Shown here: positions 17,257-25,800 of the stretch, in pieces
Layout of the letters: each line of letters opens with the position of its first letter
Position numbering within the stretch: position 1 is the stretch's first letter
NCBI RefSeq assembly: GCF_013359595.1
Contig: NZ_JABFMP010000033.1
Coordinates: 1 to 64,000, forward strand
DNA from: Pseudomonas sp. C1C7
Lineage (GTDB): Bacteria > Pseudomonadota > Gammaproteobacteria > Pseudomonadales > Pseudomonadaceae
Reading direction: 5' to 3'
Length of the DNA: 64,000 nucleotides
The notes under the pieces: generated by a model
The model's database searches: none
What the model was told of the DNA's origin: nothing
Seen by the model: the letters and a program-made list of their open reading frames with translations, nothing else
Translations under genes and position numbers: made by a program

Positions 17257-18585
17257 ATGAATGAGTCCATCGAACCGTCCCTGAAAATCCCCGCCGTCGG
17301 GCTTGTGCAACGCCTGCGCACCTATGAAATCGGCGTCATCCCGCTGCCGGTGTTCCTGGGCATCGCGCTGATCGTCTACCTCTCGGCCCACCTCGGCTTC
17401 TTGCCGAAAAACATGATCGGCGGCCTCGCCGTCATCATGACCATGGGCGTGTTTTTCGGCCAAATGGGTTCGCGCCTGCCGGTGCTCAAGGAGATCGGCG
17501 GCGGCGCCATTCTGTGCCTGATGCTGCCCTCGATCCTGGTGTTCTACGGCTTCTTCGGCCCGGCCACGATCGACGCCACCAAGATGCTGATGAAAGAAGC
17601 CAACTTCCTCTACTTCGTGATCGCAAGCCTGGTGGTCGGCAGCATTCTGGGCATGAGCCGCTTCATCCTGGTCCAGGGCATGTTGCGCATGTTCATCCCG
17701 CTGCTGGTCGGCACCCTGGCCGCGGTCGCCAGCGGGCTGATCGTCGGCAAACTGGTGGGCTACAGCTTTCACCACACGTTCTTTTTCATCATCGTGCCAA
17801 TCATCGGTGGCGGGATCGGCGAAGGGATTCTGCCGCTGTCGCTGGCCTACTCGGCGATCCTCGGCGGCACCCCGGATATCTACGTCGCACAGTTGGCGCC
17901 TGCCGCGGTGGTCGGCAACATCGTTGCGATCATCTGCGCCGGCTACCTGGCTCGCCTGGCCCTGAAACGCCCGGGCATCAACGGTGAAGGCTCGCTGATT
18001 CGCGCCAGGGCCGAGAATGACAAATTCAAGGTCAAGGAAGACAGCGGCTCCGTCGTCGACTTCCGCGTCATGGGCGCCGGCGTGCTGGTGATCTGCGCCT
18101 TCTTCGTGCTCGGCGGCCTGCTGGAAAAAGTCGTCGGCATCCCCGGCCCGGTGATGATGATCCTCGCCGCCGTGCTGTTTAAGTACGCACGCCTGCTGCC
18201 AGAGAAACTCGAAAAAGGCGCCAACACTTTCTACAAACTGGTGTCCTCGGCATTCATCTGGCCCGTGATGATCGGCCTGGGCATGCTCTACGTGCCGCTG
18301 GACAGCGTGGTGAAAGTGTTCTCGGTGGGTTATGTGCTGGTCTGCGTGTCGGTGGTGGTCTCGATGACGGTTGCCGGTTTTTTCATTGGCAACCTGATGA
18401 ACATGTACCCGATCGAATCGGCCATCGTGACCTGCTGCCACAGCGGCTTGGGCGGGACCGGGGATGTGGCGATTCTGTCGGCATCGAACCGCATGTCGCT
18501 GATGCCGTTTGCGCAGATCTCGACACGGATTGGCGGGGCTTCGACGGTGATACTGGCGACGTTGTTGTTGAAGTTGTTTGTTTAA
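17257..18585 (+). CDS. 2-hydroxycarboxylate transporter (2HCT family)
   Basis: A 442-residue inner-membrane symporter with about eleven hydrophobic segments. It carries the two family re-entrant-loop signatures, GGGIGEGILPLSLAYSA near residue 190 and CCHSGLGGTGDVAILSAS near 390. CitS, CitP and MaeN are family members that carry citrate, malate, lactate or citramalate. GAGGAAGTC precedes the start. Next to leuCD and a LysR regulator it suggests uptake of a 2-hydroxy dicarboxylate for catabolism. Confidence 0.93.
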   Translation: MNESIEPSLKIPAVGLVQRLRTYEIGVIPLPVFLGIALIVYLSAHLGFLPKNMIGGLAVIMTMGVFFGQMGSRLPVLKEIGGGAILCLMLPSILVFYGFFGPATIDATKMLMKEANFLYFVIASLVVGSILGMSRFILVQGMLRMFIPLLVGTLAAVASGLIVGKLVGYSFHHTFFFIIVPIIGGGIGEGILPLSLAYSAILGGTPDIYVAQLAPAAVVGNIVAIICAGYLARLALKRPGINGEGSLIRARAENDKFKVKEDSGSVVDFRVMGAGVLVICAFFVLGGLLEKVVGIPGPVMMILAAVLFKYARLLPEKLEKGANTFYKLVSSAFIWPVMIGLGMLYVPLDSVVKVFSVGYVLVCVSVVVSMTVAGFFIGNLMNMYPIESAIVTCCHSGLGGTGDVAILSASNRMSLMPFAQISTRIGGASTVILATLLLKLFV

Positions 18586-18613
18586 TGCCAATCCGTTGAG
18601 CCACCGCAGGACC

Positions 18614-18642
18614 TGTAGCAGCTGGCTTCGCCAGCGGCTACA
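18614..18642. repeat. Short palindrome of the TGTAGCAGCTGG family
   Basis: TGTAGCAGCTGG and CCAGCGGCTACA are nearly complementary around a 5-base centre, between the converging ends of the 2HCT and beta-propeller genes. It is likely a reduced relative of the elements at 10.7 and 63.1 kb. Confidence 0.65.
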
Positions 18643-18659
18643 TGGACCGCGTTTCAGGA

Positions 18660-19289
18660 TCAGGGACGACGCACCACCCTCACCTTCCCACTGTTACCCC
18701 CACCACAGAAAAACCGCTCACCACCATCGGACTCCAGCCCCGACACACCAATACCAGCTGGCAACTTCAGGCTCTCCAGCACCTCGCCGGAGCGCGAATC
18801 AACGCGGCGCAATTCACTCTCCTCCCCCTCCCAGGTCCCATGCCACAGCGCACCCTCGACCCAGGTCACACCGGTGACGAAGCGGTTTGACTCCAGCGTG
18901 CTCAGAATGGCGCCACTGTCCGGATCGATCCGATGGATTTTGCGCTCGCGATACTCGCCCACCCACAGCGAGCCCTCGGCCCAGGTCAGCCCCGAGTCAT
19001 TGCCGCCACCGGGGGCTGGAATGGTGCTGAGGACCTTGCCGGTTTGCGGGTCGATTTTCTGGATGCGGTCCTCGGCGATCTGAAACAGGTGCTTGCCATC
19101 GAAGGCGGTGCCGGCGTGGGCGGCGACGTCGATCGAGCGCAGCGTGCGGCCGCTGTCGGGGTCAAGGGCGGTGAGTTTGTCGGTAGCAGCGAACCACACC
19201 TGTTGCCCGTCCCAGGTCAGGCCGTGCACGGTGTCGACGCCCTCGAAAGGGCCATATTCACGGAGGATTTCAGCGGCTGACTGTTTCAT
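18660..19289 (-). CDS. Beta-propeller protein, unknown function
   Basis: A 209-residue protein without signal peptide, built from blade-like repeats: GLTWDGQQVWFAAT, AFDGKHLFQIAE, GLTWAEGSLWVGEY and GVTWVEGALWHGTW, each followed by a (I/L)DP(D/Q)(S/T)G turn. This resembles PQQ-binding-like or SMP-30/Vgb-type propellers, but is too short for a full seven-bladed fold. No catalytic residues are assignable. It lies 36 bases downstream of the regulator at 19326-20546 on the same strand, so the two are likely co-transcribed. Confidence 0.75.
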   Translation of the reverse strand: MKQSAAEILREYGPFEGVDTVHGLTWDGQQVWFAATDKLTALDPDSGRTLRSIDVAAHAGTAFDGKHLFQIAEDRIQKIDPQTGKVLSTIPAPGGGNDSGLTWAEGSLWVGEYRERKIHRIDPDSGAILSTLESNRFVTGVTWVEGALWHGTWEGEESELRRVDSRSGEVLESLKLPAGIGVSGLESDGGERFFCGGGNSGKVRVVRRP

Positions 19290-19325
19290 CGTGGTGTTCC
19301 TCGAAAGGGGTTGGTGGCGTTCATC

Positions 19326-20546
19326 CTAGCCACCGGGCAGCGGCACCGGGAGTAACAAGGTCGTCGCGAAACCGGGCACCGGCGGCGTCAGCCAGCGTCG
19401 AGCGCGGCCCTGTCCGAACGACTGCACCTTGCCCTGCGCCGCCAGCGAATCGAGGGCTCGCTGTACGTTGCGCTGGCTTTGACCGAGCGCCAACGCCAGC
19501 GCCGAACTCGACCAGGCTTCGCCATCGTTGAGCAACGCGAACAATGCCGCGCACTTCTCTTCGACCGGGGGCGTGAGCAGCACCACGTCAGGGGATGACT
19601 GGGGGACCAGGGCGAATCCGCGCTTGGTCGCGGTGATACCCGCCAGCGGTTTGAGCGCCGCCCGCAGCCGCCCGATTTCGACCCGCAGGCGCGCGCGATG
19701 GGACTCGTCACTGAGCTTCAGGCGAAAGGCGCGGGAGATGAGGATTTCGCGCGGCACATCGTTTGGCCAGGCTTCGGCCAGCGTGCGAGCGAGGGTGAAC
19801 AGGATCGGGCGCGTCGATAACGACAGCGACATGCCGGCGCCGCGAACAACGTAGCGACAGGCGTCCACCACCAGTGAGGTCGAGGTGAGCAGCGCTTCTA
19901 CCGCTTGCAGCGACAACGGTTGCCGCAGCCCCTTAGTCGTCAGATGCGCGGCCGTGCTGTTGAGCAGTTGTACCGCGCTGTCGACTTCCGCCAACAGCGC
20001 CGGGATCGCCGATTGCCGGGCAGCAAGCTCGGCCCTGGCCAGGGCCGCATGGGCAGTCTGCGATTGCAGGTGACGCATGGCGATCCCCGCCGCCACCAGT
20101 TCATGGGTAGCTCTCAGCGCCGGTGGCAAAGTGGCCGAATCGATTTGTGCGAGTTTTTCCCGCGCCTCATCAAGCTGCCCAATCAACAGCAAGCGGCGGA
20201 TATCCAAATAGCGCGCATGGGCAGCATTCACCCAATCGCCATGCGCTTGCAGCGCCAAGCGCGCCGCCTCCAACGCCGCCACGGGCCAACCCAGATCCCG
20301 CGAAGCCAGCGCAATCTCCGCCTCGGCCACCACACACCGAGCCCGCGCCACCACCTCCTTCGCCCCAAACGCCCTCGCCGCCCGCCGCACCAGCGTCCTG
20401 GCCCGCGCCAGATCGCCCAACTGCGCCATGGCAATCCCGCGCAACGCCAACGCCGGCGCATCCTCACGCAACGCCACCCGATCCAGCGCCCCCAACGGAT
20501 CCCCCGCCGCCAGCGCCTGAGCAGCGGCAGTGATCAGCGAGTCCAT
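19326..20546 (-). CDS. Regulator with TPR-like array and winged-helix DNA-binding region
   Basis: A 406-residue cytoplasmic protein. Residues 1-200 are Ala/Leu-rich helical repeats (GALDRVALREDAPALALRG, RGIAMAQLGDLARARTLV) like tetratricopeptide arrays. Residues about 255-320 resemble an OmpR-type winged helix (LRVEIGRLRAALKPLAGI, KRGFALVPQ). A second helix-turn-helix (LALALGQSQRNVQRALDSLAA) sits near 365. The presumed role is ligand- or protein-responsive regulation of itself and the beta-propeller gene downstream. Target unknown. Confidence 0.7.
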   Translation of the reverse strand: MDSLITAAAQALAAGDPLGALDRVALREDAPALALRGIAMAQLGDLARARTLVRRAARAFGAKEVVARARCVVAEAEIALASRDLGWPVAALEAARLALQAHGDWVNAAHARYLDIRRLLLIGQLDEAREKLAQIDSATLPPALRATHELVAAGIAMRHLQSQTAHAALARAELAARQSAIPALLAEVDSAVQLLNSTAAHLTTKGLRQPLSLQAVEALLTSTSLVVDACRYVVRGAGMSLSLSTRPILFTLARTLAEAWPNDVPREILISRAFRLKLSDESHRARLRVEIGRLRAALKPLAGITATKRGFALVPQSSPDVVLLTPPVEEKCAALFALLNDGEAWSSSALALALGQSQRNVQRALDSLAAQGKVQSFGQGRARRWLTPPVPGFATTLLLPVPLPGG

Positions 20547-20629
20547 TGCAGTCCTGCCATGGGGGCTCTCCGGTGGTGGTTGGGTGTTGTTGAGTCTATA
20601 TCAGGGAATTTGTTGTGCCTGCCGAGACG

Positions 20630-20719
20630 CCTTCGCGGGTAAGCCTTGCTCCTACTGATCCTGTGTTGTTCGCATTTTCCATATACGACACAAAACCTGT
20701 AGGAGCGAGGCTTGCCCGC
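20630..20719. repeat. REPIN broken on its right by the IS4 remnant
   Basis: Left arm CTTCGCGGGTAAGCCTTGCT and right arm TGTAGGAGCGAGGCTTGCCC enclose a 40-base centre. The right arm ends at GCCCGC, 3-4 bases before the IS4 terminal repeat, suggesting insertion into or beside the REP. Confidence 0.7.
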
Positions 20720-20722
20720 ATA

Positions 20723-21568
20723 AAAAAGGGGACCGATTTGAATGGCACTTACTTAACATGTTTAGCGTGCCCGTTTTTCGTGACATCTGCCCTTGCTAAC
20801 CGGCGTGATTTGGTCAGCAAGGGATAGGCCTGAGGTCTTCGTTTTATGGCTCGCGGTTCGATGCGACCAGGTCGATTTCCAACGCGTCTTTGCGCGATCA
20901 GCATCAATAAATCTGTTAGACCATCCTCGCCTACAGGGGCCCCATATTGTCGCAAGGCCAGCCATAGTTGAAGGCTGTGCTTAAAGCTCAGCTCGGGCAT
21001 CGAAACCGTTGTCCCGTCGACAAGGCGTACCGGTCGCCCCATCCAGCGCCACGAGGGCGGTGCCTGATCACTGATAGACGAACCGGTCTGTCGAACCAGC
21101 GTGGATACCATTTCTACCGGCAGCGTTGTCTGGCTCTACAGAAGGCGCCCGTGCGAGTGCTATTGGGTTTCATGCCGCTACAGGACCGTTTGATGGAGAA
21201 ATCGTTGACGGCGTTCTGGCAGGAGCGATCGGCACTCATCGCCTGAGCCAGGAACATCGATAGCGTTTCTGTTGGTGGAAACAAACGCTCTCGGTGCTCT
21301 GGCAGCGCTGACTCGACACGCTGCAGCAGCTCAGGAGCCGTAAGCAGATTGAAAAAAGCGTAGGCATCACAGTTCGAAGCGTGGCGGCGCAAACGTTGTT
21401 GTTGATGCTGGAGAATTTGATGCCTACGATCCATGTGGGCTGTGTCCTTGGTTCTCCGGTGTGTGTTCGCAACTATCACCGTAGACCAAGGCCAGCCCTT
21501 CTTCATTTTTGCTTTCAGCTCAATCGGTTAGCTGCTAAGTAAGTGCCATTCAAATCTTTCCCCTTTTC
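20723..21568 (-). mobile_element. Collapsed IS4-family insertion sequence with both ends
   Basis: About 846 bases bounded by matching terminal inverted repeats: left at 20723-20754 and right at 21536-21568 share AAAAGGGGA and ATTTGAATGGCACTTACTTA. The intact element should be about twice as long. No target duplication is visible: the left flank is REP sequence and the right flank is AT-rich, so one side was probably lost with neighbouring DNA. Because both ends remain, it could still be moved by a transposase supplied elsewhere. Confidence 0.8.
20749..21506 (-). pseudogene. IS4-family transposase, frameshifted and internally deleted
   Basis: The N-terminal part (frame from about 21434, MDRRHQILQHQQQRLRRH, then LFPPTETLSMFLAQAMSADR) shifts frame near 21150. 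The second part carries RPVRLVDGTTVSMP, the first catalytic Asp of the DDE triad, then jumps directly to a C-terminal tail (LALRQYGAPVGEDGL to LARADVTKNGHAKHVK). The middle of the catalytic domain, including the other two acidic residues, is missing. The product cannot be active. Confidence 0.8.
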
Positions 21569-21599
21569 GTTTATTTTTTCACCCCCACTTTTCTCACCG

Positions 21600-21938
21600 T
21601 TAAATATCACTCAACGGGCATTTTAGGCCATTTCGAACTTGTTCATACCAATACTTTCTCGAATAATCATCATCCCGATCCAAATAGTAAGTAAAATCTA
21701 GAAGCCGATCATTCAAAGGAAACTCAAATTTATACTTAATAGTCGAAAGATTACGTTGTACCTCATGCAATTCATCAAAGCTCTCTCGAGCTTCTTCGAA
21801 AGAGAAGCAAGCAGATACTTTCTGAATAAGGCTAATACACTTTTCTTCATAGACACTTAGATACTGGCGAATGATTGTATAACTAGAGCTATAACGCTCT
21901 AGCTCATTGCTAATATCACACCAAATATCACTAGACAT
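21600..21938 (-). CDS. Candidate orphan immunity protein
   Basis: A 112-residue acidic cytoplasmic protein (starts MSSDIWCDISNELERYSSSY) in AT-rich DNA unlike the surroundings. Its ATG shares a base with the TAA stop of the toxin-tail fragment upstream (TAATG), the tight coupling expected of a toxin/immunity pair. No family was recognised. Position, size and coupling argue that it neutralises the toxin whose tail precedes it. It is intact although its toxin partner is reduced to a tail. Confidence 0.65.
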   Translation of the reverse strand: MSSDIWCDISNELERYSSSYTIIRQYLSVYEEKCISLIQKVSACFSFEEARESFDELHEVQRNLSTIKYKFEFPLNDRLLDFTYYLDRDDDYSRKYWYEQVRNGLKCPLSDI

Positions 21939-22102
21939 TATTTTGTCCTTATTGGCTGAATATGCCCGACTTGACCTGTCGTGGGATTATAAATCATTTC
22001 CAAGCCACCTCCTTCATACTTGAAGTACCCAGGTGCACCACGCGGGTCAGGAATTACCTTCGGGTTGCTACTGAGAACCTCTTTAGGGATTCTCCGATCA
22101 AG
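21938..22102 (-). pseudogene. Orphan CdiA-type toxin C-terminal tail
   Basis: An open frame of 54 codons ends in TAA at 21940-21938 and reads RIPKEVLSSNPKVIPDPRG, YFKYEGGGLEMIYNPTTG and QVGHIQPIRTK, a style seen at the ends of polymorphic bacterial toxins. It has no start codon or upstream domain: its 5' side abuts a 28-base palindrome and IS5-like DNA at 22103. It differs from the toxin end of the intact cdiA at 22.8 kb. It is interpreted as a displaced cdiA-CT remnant. Confidence 0.6.
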
Positions 22103-22130
22103 TCAGCACAGGCCATTTGACCTGTGCTGA
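22103..22130. repeat. Perfect palindrome at the toxin-remnant/IS5 junction
   Basis: TCAGCACAGG and CCTGTGCTGA form a 10-bp perfect inverted repeat around CCATTTGA. It marks the exact point where toxin-like reading stops and IS5-like sequence starts, so it may be the insertion sequence end or a hairpin made at the junction. Confidence 0.55.
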
Positions 22131-22181
22131 AATAGCCTTCCGTCCAACTGCCCTCTACAAGCCCGCCATTCCATGTGTCAG

Positions 22182-22490
22182 ATGAGCTTTTCCGATTTCG
22201 AGTACGCCGGTAAGCGCAAGCAAACCCGTCGCGAGCGTTTCCTGGCCGAGATGGAGCAGGTGGCGTGGAGCGGGTTGGTGGCGTTGATCGAGCCTCACTA
22301 CCCAAAGGCTGGCGGTGGCCGCAAAACCACTGTGCGTAAGCGTGGCCCTGCTCCGAAATGGCAACAGCAACTGGAAGCCATAGATCAGCTACCTAAGACC
22401 CAACAGAAATTTGTTGCGCAGATGCTCGATGCCCTGATCGCTCAGGCCACGACCAAGGCGAGCAGTGAAGGAAGAGAGGTTTTGCAGTAA
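22182..22490 (+). pseudogene. Chimeric frame: IS5 transposase N-terminus joined to an XRE repressor tail
   Basis: From the ATG at 22182, about 48 residues match the start of IS5-family transposases (MSFSDFEYAGKRKQTRRERF ... LIEPHYPKAGGGRK). Near 22326 the frame passes without a break into about 55 residues resembling the C-terminus of phage-type XRE repressors (KRGPAPKWQQQLEAIDQLPK, then QQKFVAQMLDALIAQ). Neither the transposase catalytic domain nor the repressor helix-turn-helix remains. It probably arose by deletion between two elements. The frame is open, so a fusion peptide of about 102 residues is possible. Confidence 0.65.
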
Positions 22491-22493
22491 GCA

Positions 22494-22522
22494 GATAAAA
22501 CAACACCGGCGCAAGGCCGGTG
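22494..22522 (-). terminator. Rho-independent terminator after cdiI
   Basis: On the minus strand CACCGGC/GCCGGTG (22516-22522 with 22504-22510) with a 5-base loop is followed by TTGTTTTATC. It lies 26 bases beyond the cdiI stop and would end the cdiBAI transcript. Confidence 0.65.
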
Positions 22523-22547
22523 CTGGGAGAGTGCTACCACTGTACAG

Positions 22548-22796
22548 TCAACTTAACTCAATTGATTTCAACTGCCCCTCGCCATCGCACAAAATAACGA
22601 CCGTACCGTACGGACAATCTAGAGTTATCACCCTGTCCTTGTACTCATCATCAACAATTCCGGTTGCCTTAAGAGTAGGGCTGTCAAATCTAATTTCTAG
22701 AAAGTAGCCCTCCCCATTGGCGTGATTTGGCAAGGCATCTTTATTTCCTTGCTCAGACAAGATTTTTTGAATTTCCTCAATATGAATTGACGCCAT
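22548..22796 (-). CDS. CdiI-type immunity protein candidate
   Basis: An 82-residue cytoplasmic protein (starts MASIHIEEIQKILSEQGN) located 15 bases after the cdiA stop on the same strand, the invariant position of cdiI in cdiBAI loci. No signal or membrane segment is present. The DNA is AT-richer than the cdiA body, matching the toxin end, as expected for an exchangeable toxin/immunity cassette. No sequence family was recognised. It should bind and block the adjacent CdiA C-terminal toxin only. Confidence 0.78.
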   Translation of the reverse strand: MASIHIEEIQKILSEQGNKDALPNHANGEGYFLEIRFDSPTLKATGIVDDEYKDRVITLDCPYGTVVILCDGEGQLKSIELS

Positions 22797-22811
22797 AAGC
22801 CCTCCGCGAGC

Positions 22812-25800
22812 TCAAGGTAACGGAACAAAATCGCCTTTACCTAATAAGTTTTTAACTTGGTTAGGTCTAATTGGGCCAACGGAAATAATTTTCATCTCGT
22901 CTCTTGGCACAGTAATCCGAATCAGCTTCCCTTCAACTTCTTGAATTACATTGATATGCCCTGTCCTTGCGTCCATAAACCGAGTAGCACTTGGATTATT
23001 GGCAAGTTTCTGCAAAGCATCGGCATCAAGCTTTCCTGCAAGCTGACCCATTCGAGGATCGTTGAGCTGGCCGAATACGCGATCAGCAATTGAGAAGCTT
23101 TTTGCGGAACCAACAATTTCGCCTGCACCTTTTGCACCAGCTCCGACTTTCCCGAACAAGCCACCGCTCACCACTCTCAGAATCAGGCTATCACGTTCAG
23201 CATTACTGATCGAAGCACCGTTCTCAATATTAGCTAACTTTGATTTCGTAGCAATCAGTTCACTGATGGCAGAGGCGTTTTGCAGCTGATACCGCGCTAA
23301 GTCCAATTTCAGCTCAAAAGGAATGCTACTGTCGAGCTGAAGATGAGCAATCCTTTCCTGCAGACTATTCTGATCATCTATTAGCTGCCCAAAAAGCTGT
23401 ATGCATTGAGAAGGCACCTGTCTGCAAGAATCGTAAACCGCATCTTGATTTACGAGACTCAAGTCACGGTATTTTTTCTGAACATCATCACAGTTGCCTT
23501 TAGCTTTACAGGCACGAGCCTCACGTTCGAAGTTGTCCAGGTCCTTGTGGCCCAAGTAGTTGTACTGCGTGGCGTTCTGCGCCACCCAAGCGCCTTTTTG
23601 CAAACTATCCGCATCAGCACCACTCTGCGTAGCCGCAGCCAACACCCCCACTATCTGCGAAGTCATATTCAGCAGGTCTTTGTCGCCACCGACCCACTTG
23701 TTGAGCTGGTCGACCAACGCCTCGTTAGCACCCGCCGCCAAAGCACCAGTACGGAAATCACCGCCGCTGACTTGGGCCAATAGACCACCAACCATGGCGT
23801 GAACCATGATCTTTTGCAGGCTGCCGTCGGCCCACGGGGCGTAATCCCCCACCGCATTAAAACTCGCCGCCGCCAAAGTGTTGAACAACGTACTTTGCAA
23901 GGCATCACCCAGGTCGCCGCCCTGCCCCATGATCTTGCTCAACGCCATTGAGGTGCCGTTTTGCAGACCTTGGCTGGCCGCGAACTGGCCAATACCTTTC
24001 CAGGTACTCAGATTGGTGGTGATCTTTCCAGTGAGAGAGTCGGTAGTGGTGCCAGTCCAATCATTGAAGTAGCCCTGCGTCAGGTTCGCCGTGATCGCCG
24101 TGATGACATACCCCTTGAGCGCATCGCGACTGGTGGCGGCTTTAAACCCGGCGCCCAGGTCGCCTCCGCCATCGACCGTGCCGACAACAAAATTGCTGGC
24201 CATTGGACCGAAAATCGGACCAAGGAAGTAACTGGCAACAATGGCAATAATCAGCGCCGGAGCCGCGCCTAAACCTGAGCTTTCGTAGTCCCAGCTGTCA
24301 TGCAGCTCTTTCACGAGTTGCCAATCGACGTCCCCGCGCTGCTCGGCGTCTTTCAACCAGGCCAGCTTTGGATCGGCCTGAACCATGGCATCGATGGTCT
24401 GACTGACGGTTTTTTGATCGATATTCTTCAGGTCGATCTTCAAGCCGTTGACCGCCTTGATCACGATCTGACCGTTAGCCGTCAGCTCACTCTGACGCAA
24501 AGTCTCGTCGGTATTACCCCTCCCCTTGGCACTGTTCCACGCCAGACTGTTGCTGCTCTTCTCGTGACTCTCCTGATGCAGATCCTTCACCGCTTCAAAG
24601 GTAATGCTCCCCCCACTGTCCAGCGTCAGATCCCCGCCACTGTTCAGCTTCGCCCCCTGATAGCGCTGATCCCCACCACTGACCAGAGTCAGGTCACCGC
24701 CCGTGGTGATTTCGCTGCCGATGTTTTTCACATCGGTCACTTCATCCCGGCGGGTTGCCTTCTGCCCAAAACTGCCCTTGCTCTTCTTGTCGTACAGCGA
24801 GTAGTCGGTGTCCTGCGCGGCCAGCAACTCGATGTTGTTGCCTGCCACCAGATAAGCTTCGTCGCCCGCCGTGATCCGGCTGGAGATGAAGGTCAGGTCA
24901 TTGCCCGCGCTCATCGCCACATCCCCACCTGCTGTGATCACGCTGGCGACTTGTTTGACTTGGTCTTCCTGGGCGGTGACTTTTTTGGTCTTGTAGTAGG
25001 AATGGTTTTCGTCGGCGCCGGAGGCGACAGTCACGTCCCCCTCCGCGCTCAGGCCAATGTTGCGTTTGGCCTCCAGTTCACTGGCGACGATGTTCATGTC
25101 GCGACCAGCGCTCACGGCGATGTCGCGTCCGGCGTTCATGCTCGAGCCGAATTGGGTAACCGAGCTTTTCTGAATGCCGCCGGTATCAGAGGTTTGTTGC
25201 TCGGTGGAAACGATGTTGATGTCGCGACCAGCTTGAATTTCGGTGTCACGACCGCTGCTGAGAACGCTGCCGGTGCTCAGCACGTCCCGGCCCGCGCTGA
25301 TGCTCAGGTCGTTGGCCGCTTCGATCCGCGCGGCGCTGTCCAGATAGTCACGTTGCTGGGTGTAGCCTTTGTTACTGAAATCGGATGTGGTGACAGTGCG
25401 CTCGTTGATGACATCGCCGCCAATGGTGGTAAGGGTCACATCGCGCCCGGCGATGACGCCACCGGATTTGTTGATGATGCTGTTACCCGCCAGCAAGTCG
25501 AGGCGGTTGCCGGCTTCGATCAGGCCACTGTTGGTCAGGTCCTGCCCGGCGGATGCCGCCAGGTTGTTGGTCGCCCGCAAGGTACCCGCATTATTCAGAT
25601 CCTGCCCGGCAATCAGGGTCACATCGCCGCCCTGGATCAACGCCCCATTCGGCGCCAGGCGATTGTCGGCCTGCGCCAGATACAGCACCGGCACCAGCAC
25701 CTTTTCGCCATTCACTTCATGCTCTTCAAGCCAGACGATGTCATGGGTCAGGGCCGCGACTTGCTGGGCGGTCAGGGTCACGCCCACGGACAGGTTCAGC

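Noticed and set aside
22054..22305. 83-codon minus-strand frame across the toxin-remnant/IS5 junction
   Set aside because: It runs in another frame through both the toxin tail and the IS5 fragment and matches neither.
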